Source: Limosilactobacillus frumenti DSM 13145 (GTDB lineage Bacteria > Bacillota > Bacilli > Lactobacillales > Lactobacillaceae). From it: 64,000 nucleotides of DNA. Made by a program: the position numbers and the translations under genes. The notes beneath the pieces were generated by a model that was not told the origin of the DNA, searched no databases, and was given only the letters and a program-made list of their open reading frames with translations. The DNA is taken from NCBI RefSeq assembly GCF_001436045.1, contig NZ_AZER01000003.1, positions 1 to 64,000 on the forward strand, in the 5' to 3' direction. Shown here in pieces: positions 14,638 to 23,538 of the stretch. Numbering within the stretch: the stretch's first letter is position 1; each line of letters opens with the position of its first letter.

Positions 14638-15518
14638 TTATGAAAAGCGGATAGAGTACCAAATACTGCCAGCAATTAATAGTGAACCAAGGATGAAGAA
14701 CCAAGTGATTTGTTCACCTAGTAGTAGCCAACCGAGTAGGGTACCAACGATTGGCTGAAACAGGAAAAAGAGTCCCAAACTAGCAGCATTAAGTAATTGT
14801 ACGCCGCGGTTCCACATCACAAATGCCGTCGCCGTTGAAATGGCACCAAGATAAAGAAGTGATCCCCAGACGCTAAATGTCCTGAAATTAACATTTCCTA
14901 ATGTTGAATGCCAACTAGCGACCACAAAGGGTGTTAAGCAAATAATAGCAACGATTGTAGCAACGGTAGTGATTTCCAACACATCATATGTTGGGGCCAC
15001 CATTTTATTAATAACTGACATTAAAGCCCATGTAAAAGCGGCGATAATTAAAATAGGATGCCCATTAAAACATGATTTCCGGTGAAGTGCACACCAACGA
15101 TAATGATTACCCCAGTCGTTGCTAGAATAAGTGAAATAACTTTAGCTCGGGTAATTTTTTCGTGTAGTAATAGCCAAGCAAAAATAACCATAAATGTGGG
15201 TGTAGAAGCCGTAATGACAGATCCTGCCTAGGCAGATGACAGCCAGGTTCCAGTTTCTTGAGTGACAATAGAAATGGCATCCCCAATAATTCCAGCTAAG
15301 ATCATTAGGAGCCCATTATGCCAATCCCAATGCCATTTGATGCCTTTGATTGCACAAAATAGCAATAGAAATACTACCGCCACCATATATCGACACCAGA
15401 CGAGCTCAATTGGTGGAATTGTTGTCACAATGTTCTTGACGACCACAAACATCCCACCCCAAATACTGGCGGCAAGACTTAGAAAGATACTACCGATTAC
15501 TTTATTTGATTTTTTCAT
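14638..15518 (-). pseudogene. EamA/DMT-family transporter, broken
   Basis: Two halves of one ten-helix drug/metabolite transporter. The N-terminal part (15518 down to 15228) begins MKKSNKVIGSIFLSLAASIW and stops at a TAG after TWLSSA. The same frame then continues AGSVITASTPTFMVIFAWLL until about 15060, where reading must shift to continue ILIIAAFTWALMSVINKMV and the C-terminal half to 14638. One nonsense change and one frameshift therefore inactivate it. Such permeases export amino acids or other metabolites. A sequencing error is unlikely to explain both lesions. Confidence 0.85.
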
Positions 15519-15745
15519 TTTTTATTCCTCCGTTAAATTAAATTTTTAACGGATTGCTGGAACATCACATTCGCGTAATGGTGCGAAGATCATAGCACTG
15601 ACCTGCCTTTCGTGAAGATAATGTAATTATTTTAAATCAATTAAAAAAAGAGAAACTAGTCAAAATTATATCTGCTCCTTACTTCCTTAGTGTTTGTGAA
15701 AGGTGTTTATTCTCATACGATGGCTTCTGGTTATCATATACATCA

Positions 15746-15794
15746 AATTAAAAAAGCTCTTCCGATGTTTATTCGATAACAACGGAAAAGCTTT
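15746..15794 (-). terminator. Terminator of the TVP38-family gene
   Basis: On the minus strand AAAGCTTTTCCG pairs with CGGAAGAGCTTT (one wobble), then TTTTAATTTG. It begins just after the stop at 15800. Confidence 0.82.
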
Positions 15795-15799
15795 GACAC

Positions 15800-16468
15800 T
15801 TAATTTGGCAAATTTGCCTGTAGCTTTTTCAGTCCCCAGTAGAATAGGCAAAGAACCACAAATAAGACGACTGCAATCGAAATCTTGGTGAAGCTCATTG
15901 TGAAGAGGGCGTTACCACCTAGCGCGTAGAGGAACGCAATTGGTAATGTCCCTAAACCGACGGCCAGCAAGTATTTTTCCTTGGAGACTTGTAAGCCAGT
16001 CGCAGCACAATTTACTAGTAAGTTAGGGATGATTGGCACAATAAATCCAATGATGAGCCCCACTGTAGGAAACTGTTGGCGAGTTAGATAAGCAAAGGCT
16101 TGCTTATGACGAATTTTATTGGAGATTCCACTGCGGTTAATCATTACGGCCACAAAGCCATTGCCAATGATATTACCGCACCAGTTAATTAGAAAACCGA
16201 TGAATGGACCGAAGCAAATCCCCGCAAAGATGCAAACCACTGAATTAGGTGCAAAAGGGACACTGCAGAGAGTAGCGATTGCGATAATCAATAGTAAAGT
16301 GTCGCTCCAGCCATGTTGATGAACTAATGCGATTAGTTCTTGCTGGTGAGCTGAATTTAGGTGGGTAAGGAGAGCTAGTTCTGGCCAGTATGCTTTAATG
16401 AGAATAATGCCAAGGATGATGACAATTATTAACTTGATAACTGGTGGGAGAAACTTTTTGAATTGCAT
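15800..16468 (-). CDS. TVP38/TMEM64 (SNARE-associated/DedA-like) membrane protein
   Basis: A 222-residue integral membrane protein with about five hydrophobic segments. NSVVCIFAGICFGPFIGFLINWCGNIIGN and GFIVPIIPNLLVNCAATGLQ carry the glycine/proline-rich re-entrant pattern typical of the VTT domain. The family is thought to act in lipid flipping or membrane homeostasis in bacteria. It is a single minus-strand gene with an AGAGGTG ribosome site. Specific function is unknown. Confidence 0.88.
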   Translation of the reverse strand: MQFKKFLPPVIKLIIVIILGIILIKAYWPELALLTHLNSAHQQELIALVHQHGWSDTLLLIIAIATLCSVPFAPNSVVCIFAGICFGPFIGFLINWCGNIIGNGFVAVMINRSGISNKIRHKQAFAYLTRQQFPTVGLIIGFIVPIIPNLLVNCAATGLQVSKEKYLLAVGLGTLPIAFLYALGGNALFTMSFTKISIAVVLFVVLCLFYWGLKKLQANLPN

Positions 16469-16593
16469 GCTAGCACCTCTTTACTGATGAATTGAATTTT
16501 AAATTGGATCATATTTTATTATGTTATCAGGATTTAATTATAATTGTAGCTTATTTTCAAACTGATATAATAATTGCCAAAGGAATGATTGAA

Positions 16594-17205
16594 ATGGATA
16601 TATATGGAGAGTTTGCGCCAACTTTAACGGCCATTTTGAATGAATTGGAACAACGACTCCAGAGCCTGAATCAATTACAGGCCGACCACCACCAGCCCAA
16701 GTTATATGAACACTTAATCGGGCGGGTCAAAACTCCCGATAGTATGGCAGAAAAATGTCAACGTAAGAATTATCCGGTAACGACGGAATCGGCACTCGAG
16801 CGTTGCCATGATGCCATTGGCTTGCGACTTGTTTGTAATTTTATTGATGATATTCCACGGTGTCTGCACCAGCTGCACGAGGCTGACTGGTGCCAGATCG
16901 TTAAAGAAAAGGACTACATTAACAATGCCAAGCCTAATGGTTACCGTAGCTACCACGTGATTGCTAAGGTGACGATGCCTTACAAAGACTATGAGGGCCA
17001 CAAACCAGGGCAGTTTTATGTTGAATTCCAATTGCGCACAATTGCGATGGATTCGTGGGCCAGCTTGGAACATGAAATGAAGTACAAGCATAATATCAAA
17101 AATCCAGAGCGGATCAGCAAAGAACTGAAACGGTGTGCAGACCAGTTAGCTTCTTGCGACGTGCAGATGCAAACGATCCGGCACCTGATTAATGAAGAGA
17201 ATTAG
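16594..17205 (+). CDS. relQ: Small alarmone synthetase (GTP pyrophosphokinase, RelQ-like)
   Basis: A 203-residue single-domain synthetase making (p)ppGpp from ATP and GDP/GTP. ALERCHDAIGLRLVCNFIDDI and PKPNGYRSYHVI-like KPNGYRSYHVI form the nucleotide site, and VEFQLRTIAMDSWASLEHEM is the synthetase ERL/EFQLRT region with the catalytic glutamate. There is no hydrolase, TGS or ACT domain, so it is a SAS protein. The ATG at 16594 was chosen because AAAGGA lies ten bases before it. The ATG nine bases upstream is too close to that site. It precedes a two-component system by 13 bases. Confidence 0.9.
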   Translation: MDIYGEFAPTLTAILNELEQRLQSLNQLQADHHQPKLYEHLIGRVKTPDSMAEKCQRKNYPVTTESALERCHDAIGLRLVCNFIDDIPRCLHQLHEADWCQIVKEKDYINNAKPNGYRSYHVIAKVTMPYKDYEGHKPGQFYVEFQLRTIAMDSWASLEHEMKYKHNIKNPERISKELKRCADQLASCDVQMQTIRHLINEEN

Positions 17206-17218
17206 GGGAGGCACTATC

Positions 17219-17890
17219 ATGCGTATCTTACTTGCCGAAGATGAACATCAATTGTCGCACGTGGTGGTCACAGCATTGACTAGTCAGGGTTATTCTGTTG
17301 ATCCAGTATATAACGGGCAAGAAGCAGTTGATCATGCTAAACAAAATGCTTATGACTTGATGATCCTTGATATCATGATGCCCGTGAAGACTGGTTTGGA
17401 AGCACTACGTGAAATTCGCGCTACCGGTGACCGGACTTACGTCATGATGTTAACGGCAATGGCCGAAATCGACGATAAAGTGACCGGCCTGGATGCTGGA
17501 GCTGATGATTATCTAACGAAGCCCTTTTCCTTAAAAGAATTATTGGCGCGCGTAAGGTCATTAGATCGGCGAAATGGTAGTCTTGATCGTGATGTGCTTA
17601 CCTTTGCGGACCTAACACTGGATGATAACGAACAAACATTATCTGCTCATAATTCCATTAGTTTGACTAATAAGGAAACTCGTCTCCTCCAATATATGAT
17701 CCTTAATGCCGACAAACAACTGACGGTTGCTGACCTGTTGAACCACACTTGGGATGACGATGATGAATCAGCAGATGAAGAAGATGTTTGGTTCACGATT
17801 TCCTATCTGCGGCAAAAAATCAAGTCAGTTAATTCTAAAGTTGTGATCGATGGTGAAAAAGGTGGTCCCTTCACTTTGAAGTCACATTAG
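17219..17890 (+). CDS. OmpR-family response regulator
   Basis: A 223-residue regulator. The receiver domain has the acidic pair E7-D8, the phosphorylation site D51 in LMILDIMMP, and the conserved lysine in YLTKPFSLKELLARV. A C-terminal winged helix spans residues 125-222 (TNKETRLLQYMILNA, VWFTISYLRQKI). The ATG at 17219 is preceded by GGGGAGG. It is paired with the sensor kinase 10 bases downstream. The signal sensed cannot be read from the sequence. Confidence 0.93.
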   Translation: MRILLAEDEHQLSHVVVTALTSQGYSVDPVYNGQEAVDHAKQNAYDLMILDIMMPVKTGLEALREIRATGDRTYVMMLTAMAEIDDKVTGLDAGADDYLTKPFSLKELLARVRSLDRRNGSLDRDVLTFADLTLDDNEQTLSAHNSISLTNKETRLLQYMILNADKQLTVADLLNHTWDDDDESADEEDVWFTISYLRQKIKSVNSKVVIDGEKGGPFTLKSH

Positions 17891-17900
17891 GAGGGTACCC

Positions 17901-19148
17901 ATGATTAGTTATTTTCGCAAAAAGTTTATTTTGGTTTCGATGATGGCCCTGTTACTAGTGCTAGTCACAATTGTTGGTTCAATTGGCTCCATTGCCTATT
18001 ATCGTGCTCAGGGTAAAGTAAACAATGTCTTAACGATGTTAGTGAAAAACGATGGGCAGCTTTCTGTGGCAGATGCAACACGTCAATCACAGAATTTTCT
18101 CCAAACACCGATAACAAAAGAGAGTATTTTTCAATATCGGTACTTTAGTGCCATCGTTAAACCAGATGGATCGATTGACCAAGTTGATAATCAACACATT
18201 AGTACTGTGTCACCGCAGATGATTGTTCAGATGGCCAATCGCGTGACACAGCGGCGAAGAAATCAAGGGGTAATATATCACTCAGGGACTGCTTATGCTT
18301 ATAAAACTAAGAAGGTTGCGGATGGCCGACTAGTTGTTTTCCTAGATGAAACCATTTTAATGAGTGAGACTAACGAGGTCATTCGGGTCGGTATTCTATT
18401 AGGGCTAATTTCAATGGTTTTATATACTATTGTTTTAGCGCTTTTTTCCAATCGGGCGATTCGTCCTATTATTCAGTCAGAGAAACGACAACGTGAATTT
18501 ATTACTAACGCAGGTCATGAATTAAAGACTCCATTAGCTGTTATTTCCGCTAATACTGAGATGCAGGAAATGATCGATGGGGAAAGTGAGTGGACAAAGA
18601 GTAATAAACAGCAAGTAGCACGATTAACTAGATTAGTTGGTAATTTAATATCTTTGGCACGAATGCAAGAGCAGCCGAATATTCAACTGGAAGCAATCCC
18701 CGTTAGCAAAGTTGTCACTACAGTAACAGATTCTTTTAAAAGTATCATGGCAAACAGTCAGCACCAATTCTTGCTGAATGTTCAACCTAATCTCGTTGCA
18801 ACGGCTAATAAAAATTACTTCAGTGAACTAGTTAGTATCTTACTCGATAATGCTAATAAGTATTGTGATGATCATGGCGAAGTTAAAGTTGATCTTCATC
18901 AAGGCCGATACGGACGGACAGTTATTTTATCTATCGGAAATACTTTTGCAAAGGGTGCTAAGGTTGATTACAATAAATTCTTCGACCGGTTTTACCGCGG
19001 CGATACAGCCCATAGCAATAATAAGAAAAATGGCTTTGGAATTGGCCTATCAATGGCACGCCAAATTGTTAGTGATTTCAATGGTAAACTAAGTGCCCGT
19101 TATGAGCATGGTGTACTTTATTTTGATGTCCAATTAAAACGTGCTTAA
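17901..19148 (+). CDS. Sensor histidine kinase
   Basis: A 415-residue membrane kinase with transmembrane helices at about 11-33 and 163-184 enclosing a roughly 130-residue extracellular sensor region. The H box contains His206 in NAGHELKTPLAVIS. The N box is LLDNANKYC, the F box FFDRFYRGD and the G box GFGIGLSMARQIV. The layout is that of the EnvZ/PhoR type (HPK class I). It partners the preceding response regulator. The ligand is unknown. Confidence 0.93.
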   Translation: MISYFRKKFILVSMMALLLVLVTIVGSIGSIAYYRAQGKVNNVLTMLVKNDGQLSVADATRQSQNFLQTPITKESIFQYRYFSAIVKPDGSIDQVDNQHISTVSPQMIVQMANRVTQRRRNQGVIYHSGTAYAYKTKKVADGRLVVFLDETILMSETNEVIRVGILLGLISMVLYTIVLALFSNRAIRPIIQSEKRQREFITNAGHELKTPLAVISANTEMQEMIDGESEWTKSNKQQVARLTRLVGNLISLARMQEQPNIQLEAIPVSKVVTTVTDSFKSIMANSQHQFLLNVQPNLVATANKNYFSELVSILLDNANKYCDDHGEVKVDLHQGRYGRTVILSIGNTFAKGAKVDYNKFFDRFYRGDTAHSNNKKNGFGIGLSMARQIVSDFNGKLSARYEHGVLYFDVQLKRA

Positions 19149-19199
19149 CGGAACGTAATTTGCTGAGTGAATCTTTGGAACAGCTTTTTGTATAAGAAT

Positions 19200-19236
19200 A
19201 ACCCCCTAAGTTAGCGTCAACTTAGGGGGGTATTTG
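19200..19236. terminator. Bidirectional terminator between convergent genes
   Basis: ACCCCCTAAGTT and AACTTAGGGGGG pair around AGCGTC with T-rich sequence on the plus-strand side and AT-rich sequence on the other. It separates the histidine kinase from the minus-strand degV. Confidence 0.85.
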
Positions 19237-19239
19237 TCG

Positions 19240-20076
19240 TTACTTTTCGAAACCAATCATCAGGCCACCATTTTCAGCATAATATGAGCAAAGGGCCCCA
19301 CAATTAGCAATGGTGATAATAGCACTCGGAAAAGCGGCTGAGATGGCTGCGGCCATTTTAGTAGCTTTTTCATGACATTGCACATGGTCAATAAAAACCC
19401 GACCGCCATGATATCCTTGCTTGATCATTACCTTAACAAGTTTATGGTAAAGCTTCTTGGTACTACGTTGGCGACTAAGCATTTCAAATTCTCCTTGATC
19501 ATTGGCCGTTCCCAAGACGCATAGATTCAACATTTTGGCTAATTTAGCAATGGTAGGACTGATGCGGCCACTATTTGCTAAGTTATCAAGCTCTTGCAGA
19601 CAAAAAAGCAGGTCGGTCTTTTTAATTTGCTCATTGACTAATTCAACAATTTCGTCAAATGGGTAGTGGTTATTAACCAGAATTGCTAGTATTGAAGCAA
19701 TTAAACGAATTTGGGGCCCTGCTGATTTAGAGTCAAAGATATGGATGCGAACGTTTGGGTGGTCTTGTAAATATATCTTTGAGGCTTGAATGGCCGAAGA
19801 ATAACTTCCTGATAACGCGCTTGTAATGGTTAATACAAAAATTTCGTCAGCTCCTTGAAAAGCAGCAAGCCAGTTGCCAATACTGGGACAAGCTGATGAG
19901 GTCGGCGCTTGGGTATCTTTTAATGCTTGTAAGAAATTGGCTAAGTCTAATTGAGAATTATCTTGAAATGAGTGGCCATTGACCGTCAATGTCAGAGGAA
20001 CGTTCACATGGGGAACCCCGGCAATTAGCTTGTCAAATGAGTTAGCACCAGAATCAGTAATAATTTTAACTGTCAT
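19240..20076 (-). CDS. DegV-family fatty-acid-binding protein
   Basis: A 278-residue DegV protein. VKIITDSGANSF, FVLTITSALSGSYSSAIQA, IFDSKSAGPQIRL and ELDNLANSGRISP are the family's lipid-binding landmarks. DegV/FakB proteins present fatty acids to a kinase (FakA) for phospholipid synthesis. The start at 20076 was chosen because GAGGT lies eight bases before its ATG. An upstream in-frame GTG has no site. A DUF1836 protein is transcribed divergently, a pairing often seen in Firmicutes. Confidence 0.9.
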   Translation of the reverse strand: MTVKIITDSGANSFDKLIAGVPHVNVPLTLTVNGHSFQDNSQLDLANFLQALKDTQAPTSSACPSIGNWLAAFQGADEIFVLTITSALSGSYSSAIQASKIYLQDHPNVRIHIFDSKSAGPQIRLIASILAILVNNHYPFDEIVELVNEQIKKTDLLFCLQELDNLANSGRISPTIAKLAKMLNLCVLGTANDQGEFEMLSRQRSTKKLYHKLVKVMIKQGYHGGRVFIDHVQCHEKATKMAAAISAAFPSAIITIANCGALCSYYAENGGLMIGFEK

Positions 20077-20105
20077 TTTGAAAGACCTCACAATGAGTTT
20101 TCACC

Positions 20106-20196
20106 ATCATAGTAGTTTTTAATACCGCTGTCAACGGTTTTTAAAAAACCGCTGTTCAGTAATTGATTGACAGTTGAAATTAATCGTCTGTACAAT
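20106..20196. promoter_or_regulatory. Divergent promoters of degV and the DUF1836 gene
   Basis: For degV on the minus strand, TTGACA (20129-20134) and TATGAT (20106-20111) are 17 bases apart. For the plus strand, TTGACA (20167-20172) and TACAAT (20191-20196) are 18 apart. Between them ACCGCTGT occurs twice and a near palindrome CGGTTTTTAAAAAACCG lies over the degV -35 side. It is a candidate operator, possibly for the DUF1836 protein. Confidence 0.7.
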
Positions 20197-20225
20197 AATG
20201 CTTAAGTATTGAGGAGGACTACATA

Positions 20226-20699
20226 ATGACAACATCTTCACCCTTTGCATTGCCAGCTTATCAAGAGTTACCAACGATGGGACTGTATTTAAATCAGGTT
20301 GTTACCTATCTGCAAGATTGTTGTGCTCCTTTTGGCAATGTCAAGGTTACCCAATCCATGATTAGTAACTATGTTAAGCATCACTTAATTGACTCACCAC
20401 AAAATAAACTTTACCAACGGGATCAAATTGCCCAGCTACTTTTTATTGTGATTGCTAAAAATGTGGTTGAGCAGAAGAACTTACAGCGCGCGTTACAGAT
20501 TCAAGAGGAGACATATCCAACTGCAGTTGCTTATGATTATTTTGTTAAAGAATTGGATAATGCTTTATCTTATGTTTTCGGCTACCATAAGAACTTGCAA
20601 CAGATTGGTAGTGAACATACTAAGCAAAAGCGGTTATTACGAAATCTAATTTTAGCATTTGCGTACCAGGCTTACTTAGCACATTTTTTTAACAATTAA
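20226..20699 (+). CDS. DUF1836 protein, MerR-like DNA-binding
   Basis: A 157-residue protein. FALPAYQELPTMGLYLNQVVTYL and VTQSMISNYVKHHLIDSPQNKLYQRDQIAQLLFI match DUF1836, whose N-terminal part is a MerR-like helix-turn-helix. It is transcribed away from degV with both promoters in the shared 150-base gap, so a regulator-target relationship is plausible. Nothing else about its role is known from the sequence. Confidence 0.82.
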   Translation: MTTSSPFALPAYQELPTMGLYLNQVVTYLQDCCAPFGNVKVTQSMISNYVKHHLIDSPQNKLYQRDQIAQLLFIVIAKNVVEQKNLQRALQIQEETYPTAVAYDYFVKELDNALSYVFGYHKNLQQIGSEHTKQKRLLRNLILAFAYQAYLAHFFNN

Positions 20700-20705
20700 T
20701 TCTTA

Positions 20706-21995
20706 TTATTCAAATGCATTACCACCATTATGACCGCCGACCAGTCCCGCACGTTTAATAAAAGTGCCGCCCTTTTTAAGACTATTAGCTGACATAATTG
20801 CCGTATTCCCATATTTATTCCGGATATTAGCGATTACTTGTTGAAGACGATAATCGCTATTTTTGCTGGAATGAAAGAGGTTCAGCTGTTCGCCGGTTTC
20901 TGGACTTAGTTGTCCACAAGAAATGGCAATATCACGTACAGGTCGGCCATCCCAATATTTACGAAAGATAGTAAGAATCTGAAGGCGGATTTCCTTTTCA
21001 TCAGCGGTTGGCGGAATATGGTGAGAATGAGCAAAATAGTTTTTATGATTAGGATGGTAATAATGCCCTGAATAAGTGATGGCAAGATGCACAACTCGTG
21101 TTTGTAATTGATGCCGGTTGATACGCGCAACGACTTGGGCAGTGATTTCTTTAATCACTGTTTCAATTTCTGATTGATGATGATAATCGCGTGGTAAAAC
21201 TTGTGAGTTGCCAATTGACTTATTTTGGGGTGGAACTGGTTTAGTGATATCGGTTCGATCAATTCCCCAAGCAGTGGCATAAAGATCGCTACCGGTTAAC
21301 CCTAAGTGTTCAGTTAATTGATATGGATTGACGTGGGCTAATTCATACATATTATGAATACCAAGCTTATTGAGGCGAAGAGCCATTCGCTTACCAATTC
21401 CCCAGATATCAGTTAACTCCTTAACTGGCCAGATCATTTTGGGAACTGTTTGGTAGGTAATGATGCCGATAAAATGATCATTATGCTTGGCGTAAAGGTC
21501 TAAAGCTAATTTGGCTTGGAGGGGATTTTCACCAATGCCCACAGTCGTTACTAACCCCAAATGACGATAGACATCCTTTTGAATTGTTCGTGCTACTTGT
21601 TGTGGCGATTGACCAAAGAGCTGCCATGAGTGGGTTAAATCCAGAATTGATTCATCAATAGAGTAGGGGCTGACACGGTCAGTATATTTTGTAAAGATCT
21701 GATTAATCTGTAAATTCTTTTTGATATAAAGATTCATTCGCGGCGGAACCATTAATAAGCGTGAATCTTGGGGAATTTGATACCCACGATCGACATTTTT
21801 TATATGAAAAATTTTCTTAGCCATGGGCGAAGCAGCGACTACTAAACCAGTCCCGGTATTATCAGCTTCAGAGAACACAACCAATGGAGTAGTTAACGGA
21901 TTAAGGCCACGTTGAACGCATTCAACACTGGCATAGAAGGATTTATTATCGATTAGCATAAATAAGCCATGTGGTTCTTGACTATAGAACATCAT
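20706..21995 (-). CDS. Y-family DNA polymerase (UvrX/UmuC type)
   Basis: A 429-residue translesion polymerase. The catalytic motif FMLIDNKSFYASVE has an Asp of the metal site, and YSIDESILDLT has the Asp-Glu pair. The helix-hairpin-helix thumb is read as LTDIWGIGKRMALRLNKLG, and little-finger sequence follows. The start is at the first of two adjacent ATG codons (21995) after AGGAGG. A LexA-type box lies just upstream, so it should be SOS-induced. No YolD-type partner gene follows. DNA polymerase IV proper is less likely, since UvrX features (FSEADNTGTGLVVAASPMAK) are seen. Confidence 0.88.
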   Translation of the reverse strand: MMFYSQEPHGLFMLIDNKSFYASVECVQRGLNPLTTPLVVFSEADNTGTGLVVAASPMAKKIFHIKNVDRGYQIPQDSRLLMVPPRMNLYIKKNLQINQIFTKYTDRVSPYSIDESILDLTHSWQLFGQSPQQVARTIQKDVYRHLGLVTTVGIGENPLQAKLALDLYAKHNDHFIGIITYQTVPKMIWPVKELTDIWGIGKRMALRLNKLGIHNMYELAHVNPYQLTEHLGLTGSDLYATAWGIDRTDITKPVPPQNKSIGNSQVLPRDYHHQSEIETVIKEITAQVVARINRHQLQTRVVHLAITYSGHYYHPNHKNYFAHSHHIPPTADEKEIRLQILTIFRKYWDGRPVRDIAISCGQLSPETGEQLNLFHSSKNSDYRLQQVIANIRNKYGNTAIMSANSLKKGGTFIKRAGLVGGHNGGNAFE

Positions 21996-22005
21996 TGCAC
22001 CCTCC

Positions 22006-22054
22006 TGAACATATGTTCGATAAAAATTATAAATAAAAGTGCGGCTGGAGTCAA
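22006..22054 (-). promoter_or_regulatory. SOS promoter with LexA box
   Basis: On the minus strand TTGACT (22049-22054), 17 bases, then TATAAT (22026-22031), and directly after it the Gram-positive LexA/DinR box CGAACATATGTTCA (22006-22019), a strong match to CGAAC-N4-GTTCG with one change. The -35 box lies inside the terminator hairpin of the upstream chloride channel gene. Confidence 0.88.
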
Positions 22055-22076
22055 TAAAGACTCCGTAGGCCACACT
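22035..22076 (-). terminator. Terminator of the ClC gene
   Basis: On the minus strand a long stem with GGAGTC/GACTCC at its tip and AAGTGTGG/CCGCACTT at its base, then TTTATTTATAATTTTT. It starts three bases after the ClC stop and overlaps the uvrX promoter. Confidence 0.8.
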
Positions 22077-22078
22077 TA

Positions 22079-23410
22079 CTAATCTTCAAAATTCATGTTT
22101 TCTAGTAATGCATCATAAAGTGAAGGACGTGCCCCTAACAAGATGCTCGTGTAATACGCGATAAAGACCAAGATGGTCATTGGGAGAACCTGTTCAATTG
22201 AACCAACCATTTCTGTTACCAGGAGGATTGCAGAAAAAGGGGTTCCTTCTGTTGCTGCAAAGAAAGCGGCCATTCCCATGGCAATCATTGTTAGGTAACC
22301 ACTCTCATCGATTAAACCACTATGAACCAGGATTATGCCAGCAATCGCGCCCAATAAGCTACCAATGACAAAGATAGGCATAAAAATTCCCCCAGGAACT
22401 GAGGAACCATAAGCAATCATTGTGCCAATGAAACGGATAACAACCAAAATTAACAGCAAGAGGAGGAGTGATGGCCAATTTTTAGTGAGTGAAAAATTGG
22501 CAACCATGGTAATCAAGTTGTGACTACCACCAAGGACACGTGGATTCCACAAACCGACCGGAATTGCTAAGAGCAATGGGAGAATACTATGGTAACGCTT
22601 AGGGATAATCGTAAACTTCCGATACCACCATTGCAGGTTAAATAAGCAGTATTGAAAAAGGTAAGCAATGATTCCGGTAATCACACCAATTAGTAATAAC
22701 CATGGATAAACTTTTAATGGTAATTGATGATGAATGGGTAAAAATAAGCAAGGCTGGGATCCGAAGAAAAGAAAAGTCATTAGGTCGGCACTAACGGCAG
22801 CAGCTAATGCTGGGAGCCATAGCTTCGCCTTGAAACTGTGGCTAATTTCTTCTAGTAAGAAGACTACGCCGGCTAGTGGGGCACTGAAAGCAGCAGACAG
22901 CCCAGCGGCGGCACCGCATGCTAATAATAACTTAGAATCGGGTTGACGATGGTTAAAATGCTGTTCAACACCTTGACCAATACAGGCACCAATTTGAATA
23001 CAAGGGCCTTCGCGACCAAGAAACAATCCAGGACAAATGGTTAGTAAGCCACTGATGAACTTACGCCATAGTACTTGCCACCAATCCATATGGTGACGGC
23101 CTTTTAAAATAGCTTTCAGTTGCGGGACCCCTGAGCCAATTAAGTCGGTTTTATAAGGCTGAACTAGATAAGCAATAAGCCAAACGATTACAATAATTGC
23201 AATAATATAGAGCACTAACCAGACTGAGTGATGCTTCATAAAGGGATAAATGATGGTTAATAACACTAGGGTATGATCGATGATCCAACGAAAGAGGCCG
23301 ACTACTAATCCAGTAATGATCCCCACCAGTATTCCTAGCCCAGTATGGTGGAGTAATGGTGATTTACCCATCGGCCGTAATAGATCTTTTGCTTGCTTAA
23401 TCGATGGCAT
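22079..23410 (-). CDS. ClC-family chloride channel or H+/Cl- antiporter
   Basis: A 443-residue membrane protein with the ClC ion-path motifs: GSGVPQLKAI, GREGPCIQIGACIG (with the gating glutamate in GREGP) and GGIFMPIFVIG. Length fits the bacterial core without CBS domains. Whether it is a channel or an antiporter is not decidable by eye. In lactobacilli such proteins can relieve acid or fluoride stress. It ends with the terminator that overlaps the SOS promoter. Confidence 0.9.
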   Translation of the reverse strand: MPSIKQAKDLLRPMGKSPLLHHTGLGILVGIITGLVVGLFRWIIDHTLVLLTIIYPFMKHHSVWLVLYIIAIIVIVWLIAYLVQPYKTDLIGSGVPQLKAILKGRHHMDWWQVLWRKFISGLLTICPGLFLGREGPCIQIGACIGQGVEQHFNHRQPDSKLLLACGAAAGLSAAFSAPLAGVVFLLEEISHSFKAKLWLPALAAAVSADLMTFLFFGSQPCLFLPIHHQLPLKVYPWLLLIGVITGIIAYLFQYCLFNLQWWYRKFTIIPKRYHSILPLLLAIPVGLWNPRVLGGSHNLITMVANFSLTKNWPSLLLLLLILVVIRFIGTMIAYGSSVPGGIFMPIFVIGSLLGAIAGIILVHSGLIDESGYLTMIAMGMAAFFAATEGTPFSAILLVTEMVGSIEQVLPMTILVFIAYYTSILLGARPSLYDALLENMNFED

Positions 23411-23538
23411 AGAAATTCACTCCTCATAATAATAGTTCCATTATATTCTTTCGAGAATCAGGCGCCAATTATCATTCACCGAAAAAGATATGTTAAAATA
23501 TTGATTAAATCTTGATGAGAATGATTGGAGGAAATCAA

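Noticed and set aside
13624-14640. Prophage or genomic island integrated at tRNA-Thr
   Set aside because: No integrase or phage gene and no copy of the tRNA 3' end were seen downstream; only the repeats and toxin locus.
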